Below are positions 59,521 to 64,000 of a stretch of DNA of 64,000 nucleotides, piece after piece. Position 1 is the stretch's first letter. Every line of letters starts with the position of its first letter. Origin of the DNA: Stromatinia cepivora. Its lineage: Eukaryota; Ascomycota; Leotiomycetes; Helotiales; Sclerotiniaceae. A program made the translations under genes and the position numbers. The notes under the pieces were generated by a model. That model ran no database searches. It was not told where the DNA came from and saw nothing but the letters and a program-made list of their open reading frames with translations. The stretch lies in assembly GCA_014898415.1 (NCBI GenBank), contig RCTD01000024.1, positions 434,001 to 498,000 on the forward strand, written 5' to 3'.

Positions 59521-61393
59521 ATGGCTGCCTCCATCCAGGAAGTCAATGGTTTGCGCATAGCTGTAGAGGGATGCGTAAGTCCCAGTCCATTGCGATCGAT
59601 TATTTGACCAATGTGCTAAATCTTTCAATAGGGCCATGGTACTCTGAACGCAATATATGCTTCCACAGAGAAGGCCTGTGAAGCTCGAAATTGGGATGGT
59701 GTTGATCTCCTCATCATTGGCGGGGACTTCCAGGTTAGTTAGAATTCCCCCTTATATCTAGCATATAGTAGTTTGCTGACAATTTCAGGCAGTACGAAAC
59801 GCAAATGATCTTACGGTAATGTCATGTCCAGTCAAGTATCGAGAAATTGGTGATTTCCACGCATATTACAGCGGTCTTAAGAAAGCACCGTACCTCACTA
59901 TTTTCGTAGGCGGCAATCACGAAGCTAGCAGTCATTTATGGGAATTATATTATGGAGGATGGGTTGCGCCAAATATTTACTACATGGGAGCTGCAAATGT
60001 GTTACGATTAGGCGGGGTGAGGATTGCTGGTATGAGTGGCATTTGGAAGGGTTACAATTACAATAAGAGCCACTACGAACGATTACCATATAACCAAGAT
60101 GATGTCAAATCGATATACCATATTCGCGAATATGACATTAGGAAACTTTTACAAGTGAGGACGCAGGTCGATATTGGGATCAGCCATGATTGGCCGAGGG
60201 CCGTTGAGAAGCATGGCGATGTGAAAAAATTGTGGAATATGAAACCAGATTTCGAGAGAGAATCCAATGATGGATCGCTGGGGAACCTGGCTGCGAGTTA
60301 TGTTATGGATCGTCTGAGGCCGCCTTACTGGTTTGCGGCGCATTTACATTGTAAATTCTCTGCCGTAAAAACTTATGAGGACGCCCAGAAACCAAAGGAA
60401 CTGGAGGTATCAAAGGAAGAAGAAGTCAAGCCTACCGAAGCTGCGCCTCCAATCGAAAAGAGCGATATAGCTGTTGAGCAACAGCAAATAACACCACATA
60501 ACGATGATGAGATTGATCTCGATATGGATGATGACGACAGCCCTCCAGTAACGGACGCACCAAAGGGTGTCGACGCTGCAGAGGACCCTCATCAAAGTAA
60601 GAACACCCCAGCAACTACAGAAGATTCTACAATGTCAGCAGTTCCGTCTGATATTCGAGCTCAACTACCAGCTGCTTTCTCGAAGCCGGCAGCTCCATTC
60701 CACCGAGAGTCTAGGGTGCAACCAGGACAGCCAACACCACCAGGAGTCACGAACAAGGCAGTTCGCTTTCTTGCTCTAGACAAGTGTTTACCAGGTCGTA
60801 AATATCTACAACTTTTGGAAGTACAATCTTTTGACAGCACAAAGAAGATTCCGGTAGCTACTCCACGAGCGAAACCAAAGTTTGAATATGATCCAGAATG
60901 GTTAGCCATAACACGAGTTTTCAATCCCGATCTTATTCTTGGGGACAAATCAAGTAAATTTTCCGAGGATTTGGGGGAAGCTCATTACAGAACTCTTATC
61001 GAAAAAGAGCAAGCATGGGTCGACGAGCATATTGTTCAGCAAAACAAACTGGAGATTCCCGAGAACTTTGTAACTACCGCACCACCTTTCTTTGAGGGCA
61101 TGCCAGAGATTGTGAATGAAGGACCGGTGGAATACAGCAACCCTCAAATGCAACAATACTGCGATCTCCTCGGAATGGAAAATAAATTTTACGCTACCGA
61201 CGAGGAAAAGCAAATTAGAATGCAGAAAGGACCAGCGCCAGTAGAAGAACGAAGAGATGGAGGGTTCGGAGGCAGAGGAGGTGGAAGAGGTCGAGGCGGT
61301 AGAGGTGGTGGGAGGGGTTTCGGGGGCGGACGTGGACAGCGAGGGGGTGGTAGAGGGGGTGGTAGGGGCAGAGGGAGAGGTGGTTGGCATTGA
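59521..61393 (+). CDS. DBR1: DBR1, RNA lariat debranching enzyme
   Basis: Exons 59521-59574, 59632-59733 and 59789-61393, 586 aa; introns are phase 0. It hydrolyses the 2'-5' branch of excised intron lariats in the nucleus. Metal-site motifs of the metallophosphoesterase fold are all present: RIAVEGCGHG, IIGGDFQAVRN, FVGGNHEASSHL, GISHDWP and AAHLHCKF. The conserved GGWVAPNIYYMG and GGVRIAGMSGIWKGYNY follow. An acidic insert (DEIDLDMDDDD) separates the catalytic core from the DBR1 C-terminal domain (VRFLALDKCLPGRKYLQLLE). The last 45 residues are an RGG/GRG tail. Start: MAASIQEVNGLRIAVEGC matches where the family usually starts. An in-frame ATG at 59332 would add 63 residues. Confidence 0.96.
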
Positions 61394-63375
61394 TTTGTTG
61401 TTACAAAAGTGCTACATATTAAGATACCCAACTTGCTTTACGAGCTCACAAATCATAGTCTTACAGTAAATATGGCTTAGAGTGCTAAATGTAACCTGCA
61501 TTACGGTTTCGTGTGATATTGATGCGATGTGTTACAAATGTCAAGCATTATCATTATGTGGCGATTTCTCGGTACCCCACGTTTTGAGAATGTAGATTGC
61601 TCGGGTTTACGGAGTAGGTAGAACTATATATATCACATCATGAGATTTGTACTCCGTATGATCAAGAATCATACCACACTACCAGTACCCCTCCGTACTA
61701 CACGATTAGTCGGTGTGAGTCTTGAATATTTCATTGTTACTTTGTACAAGGTGGATAGAATGGGTCTGGGGTAGGTCAAGTAAGACCCTTTAAACGGTTT
61801 CCAGTCTAATTCAATGGTCTAGAGGGTCTGGAGTCGCTTTAGGTAGGTAGGTCTATGCGGTGATCCGATGATCACGAGTCCTTTTCTTCTTTTTCGGAAT
61901 TGACTCCTCGGCGACCCGACCCGACCCAATTCCCAGGGTCGGGGAGTTGGGTTCGATAGATATAGAGGGGTCCACTCGGTTTGGTCCCCTGATCTACGTA
62001 CCTGTACTTGCTAGGTAGGCTAACCGTTGTCAATTAACTTGTCATGTCACATGTGGTGGGTGTTTATTATTAGGGAAGATGGATGTGGATGTGGTGGACA
62101 AGGATTAAAAGCTTATCAATTAGGTACCTAGGTAGGTATTGAATAAATTTTTTATTTTTTTCGGTCCATAATCTATTTGGATTGTTGGATTTGAGCATAC
62201 GGTAGTTCTAGGTGTACGGAGTATAGTGTTATGAATATATATAGATACTGTGTAATGATTTCGTTGTATCTACTAGGTAACAACCAGTATATATTTCATT
62301 TAGATTACCTATATAGCCCCACATATTTCATATAGATTATGTATGTACTCAATAGCCAGCACATATTCCATATAAATTATAAGGTTTTGGTGTATTACAA
62401 CACATTGAGCACAACAAGCCACCAAAGGAAAACAACGCATATGCACGACGGGAAAAGATCTGGTCTGCTGCAGGCGCAAGCCCTTGGCTTTTCTTGGCAG
62501 TTATCCCGGATTATGGGGAGGATAACCTTACCGTATATCAATTACAAGACCGGCCAAAAGACCCAATGATTTAATGATTTAATGATTTAATGATTTAATG
62601 ATTTAATGATTTAATGATTTAATGCCCATTTTAATGTCCGCATGCGTGGTGGAACTTTATGTGTGCCGTGAGCATCTTAGCTACATGAATATGAGCACGA
62701 TGTAAAATATTTTAAAAGACAGATGAAAACCTTCGAGCTTGGGTTGGGTATTAATGAAATTGTTCTTTTTTTCGTATATATAACTCTGTTTTTTGAGTGA
62801 AACCCTTTTCCCTTTACTTGAGTTTGAAAGGGAAAGACCACGAGACCTTCGAAGGGAAAGAGGGTTAGTAATCTATACACCTATACTAGAACCTATCCCT
62901 ACACACCTTGTTTATGATAACGCTACCCCTAAGCTTTAAGCTATCTACACCGCCCAGCCAAACATTTCATCAAAGGAGGCAGAATTCTGACCTATCCGAA
63001 ACTATTTTTCAAAACGTGGATATTCATTGAGTTATAAAAAGCAGTCAACACTTTCATAATCGAAGAATTGATTTTGGCTATTAAAGAGAAAAGGAGAATT
63101 TGACTCAGAATATCCCTCGATTTTGGTCATCACTACGGAAAATTTATACCACGGACCCTCACAACACTCATAAGGGAATTGGAAAAGCGACTGAATGGCT
63201 CACATAGACCAGTTATTGTTCGATCAACGGAGCTGCATTTCATTTTTTATTAGATAACCCAGGTGGTTTCATTTCCCTACCTACTTTCTACCTTTATCCT
63301 CTTCCTGTTATACACAGCTGCGAAAGGATACACAAAAGTTCAAACGGATTCTATACACTTGGAAACTCTTTCACA
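61394..63375. other. 2-kb intergenic region
   Basis: No gene is supported. Contains TAGGTAGGTA-type palindromic short repeats (about 62122-62140), the octamer array listed separately, and an inverted pair CCCTTTTCCCTTT / AAAGGGAAAG near 62803-62860. It includes the upstream region of the SPX gene. Confidence 0.6.
62565..62620. repeat. AATGATTT octamer, seven perfect copies
   Basis: Seven head-to-tail AATGATTT units followed by a partial AATG. Confidence 0.95.
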
Positions 63376-64000
63376 ATGAAATTCGGACGCACGTAAGTTC
63401 TCTCCTTTCTATATGAAATTATCACGGTATACTCACGTATTTTAGTTTACCTGCTTCTCAGGTTCCGGAATGGTCGTCCTCATACATTAACTATAAGGGC
63501 TTGAAGAAGCTTATCAAAGCTGCTGCGAATGCTACGAAGGATGGAAAAAATGTTGATTTAGCAGGTGGGCTTGTTACGTCATTCCCTAGATATTTAAATA
63601 CATTCTTTAACAAATTCCGGCTCCAGAATTCTTCTTCTCACTCGATCGAAACCTCGAAGATGTCGATGCGTTTTATAACAAGAAATTTTATGATTCTTCC
63701 CGTCGACTTCATCTCCTCCAGCAGCGATATAGCGATGCAAAAGTTTACACTACACAAGGACTGGATCGTAATGAAGTTGAGGAGTTAATGGGAGCTCTTC
63801 TTGAGCTTAGATCTCAACTGAGGAAGTTACAATGGTTTGGTGAGGTAAATCGTAAAGGTTTTCTCAAGATTACGAAGAAGCTGGATAAAAAGGTGCCAAA
63901 TGCTTGCACCCAAGCAAGATACATGGCTTCAAAGGTCGACTTGAAGCCTTTTGCAGCAAATGTTGCTTTATCCAAAGCGATGAAAACGACAAATGATTGG
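63376..64000 (+). CDS. SPX-domain protein, GDE1-like, 3'-truncated by the window
   Basis: Exons 63376-63392, 63446-63564 and 63627 onward (open to the window end). Both introns keep phase, and the second join creates NVDLAEFFFSLDRNLEDVD. The N-terminus MKFGRTLPASQVPEWSSSYI and the helix NYKGLKKLIKAA form the SPX inositol-pyrophosphate sensor. The basic KITKKLDKK at the family's phosphate-binding surface is present. In fungi this exact N-terminal style is shared by Gde1 (SPX-ankyrin-glycerophosphodiesterase) and related Pho81/NUC-2. I favour GDE1 because of FYNKKFYDSSRRL and LGALLELRSQLRKLQWFGEV-like text, but the ankyrin and GDPD parts are off the window. Confidence 0.85.

Overview
This window looks like nuclear DNA of a filamentous ascomycete. 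Genes carry short GT-AG introns (about 47-160 bp) with CTAAC-like branch points. Conserved housekeeping genes sit in balanced-composition DNA, and two very AT-rich blocks hold LTR retrotransposons whose reading frames are riddled with C-to-T and G-to-A stops, as repeat-induced point mutation (RIP) produces. The gene set and AT islands suggest a leotiomycete, perhaps Botrytis or Sclerotinia. That assignment is inference.

Layout. 1-17 kb is a gene-dense arm: NPC1-type sterol transporter (3' part), an unrecognised three-exon gene, a Cue2-like CUE/Smr endonuclease, a divergent mitochondrial pair (branched-chain 2-oxoacid dehydrogenase E1 alpha and COQ5), and a DUF2433/metallophosphoesterase RNA-binding-like protein. 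17-26 kb is accessory: minisatellites, two tandem BTB genes (the second ends in a retrotransposon-type chromodomain), a truncated FAD-linked oxidoreductase, and a short-chain dehydrogenase with a hAT-type MITE in its last intron. 26.8-42.2 kb is a Ty3/gypsy chromovirus on the minus strand, split by a Ty1/copia element. 42.2-45.2 kb is a small island of normal DNA with an intact basic-region/ankyrin (ToxE-like, bANK) regulator and a decayed MFS transporter. 45.2-53.8 kb is a second hAT-type element, split by another gypsy copy and by a 393-bp TRIM. 54.8-64 kb returns to ordinary genes: a frameshifted ArsH-like flavoprotein, ZPR1, an Rpr2/Snm1-type RNase P/MRP subunit, lariat debranching enzyme DBR1, and the start of an SPX gene (GDE1-like).

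Every transposon boundary given here was set by matching target-site duplications (5 bp for LTR elements and TRIM, 8 bp for hAT), so the insertion order can be reconstructed. Genes at the two ends serve sterol trafficking, mitochondrial metabolism, RNA processing and phosphate sensing. The middle holds the type of tailoring, transport and regulatory genes seen at secondary-metabolite loci, mostly broken, with no backbone synthase visible. The strongest novelty candidates are the BTB-chromodomain fusion, the bANK regulator cut off from its upstream DNA by an LTR element, the TRIM, and the antisense membrane-protein-like frames in the copia element.
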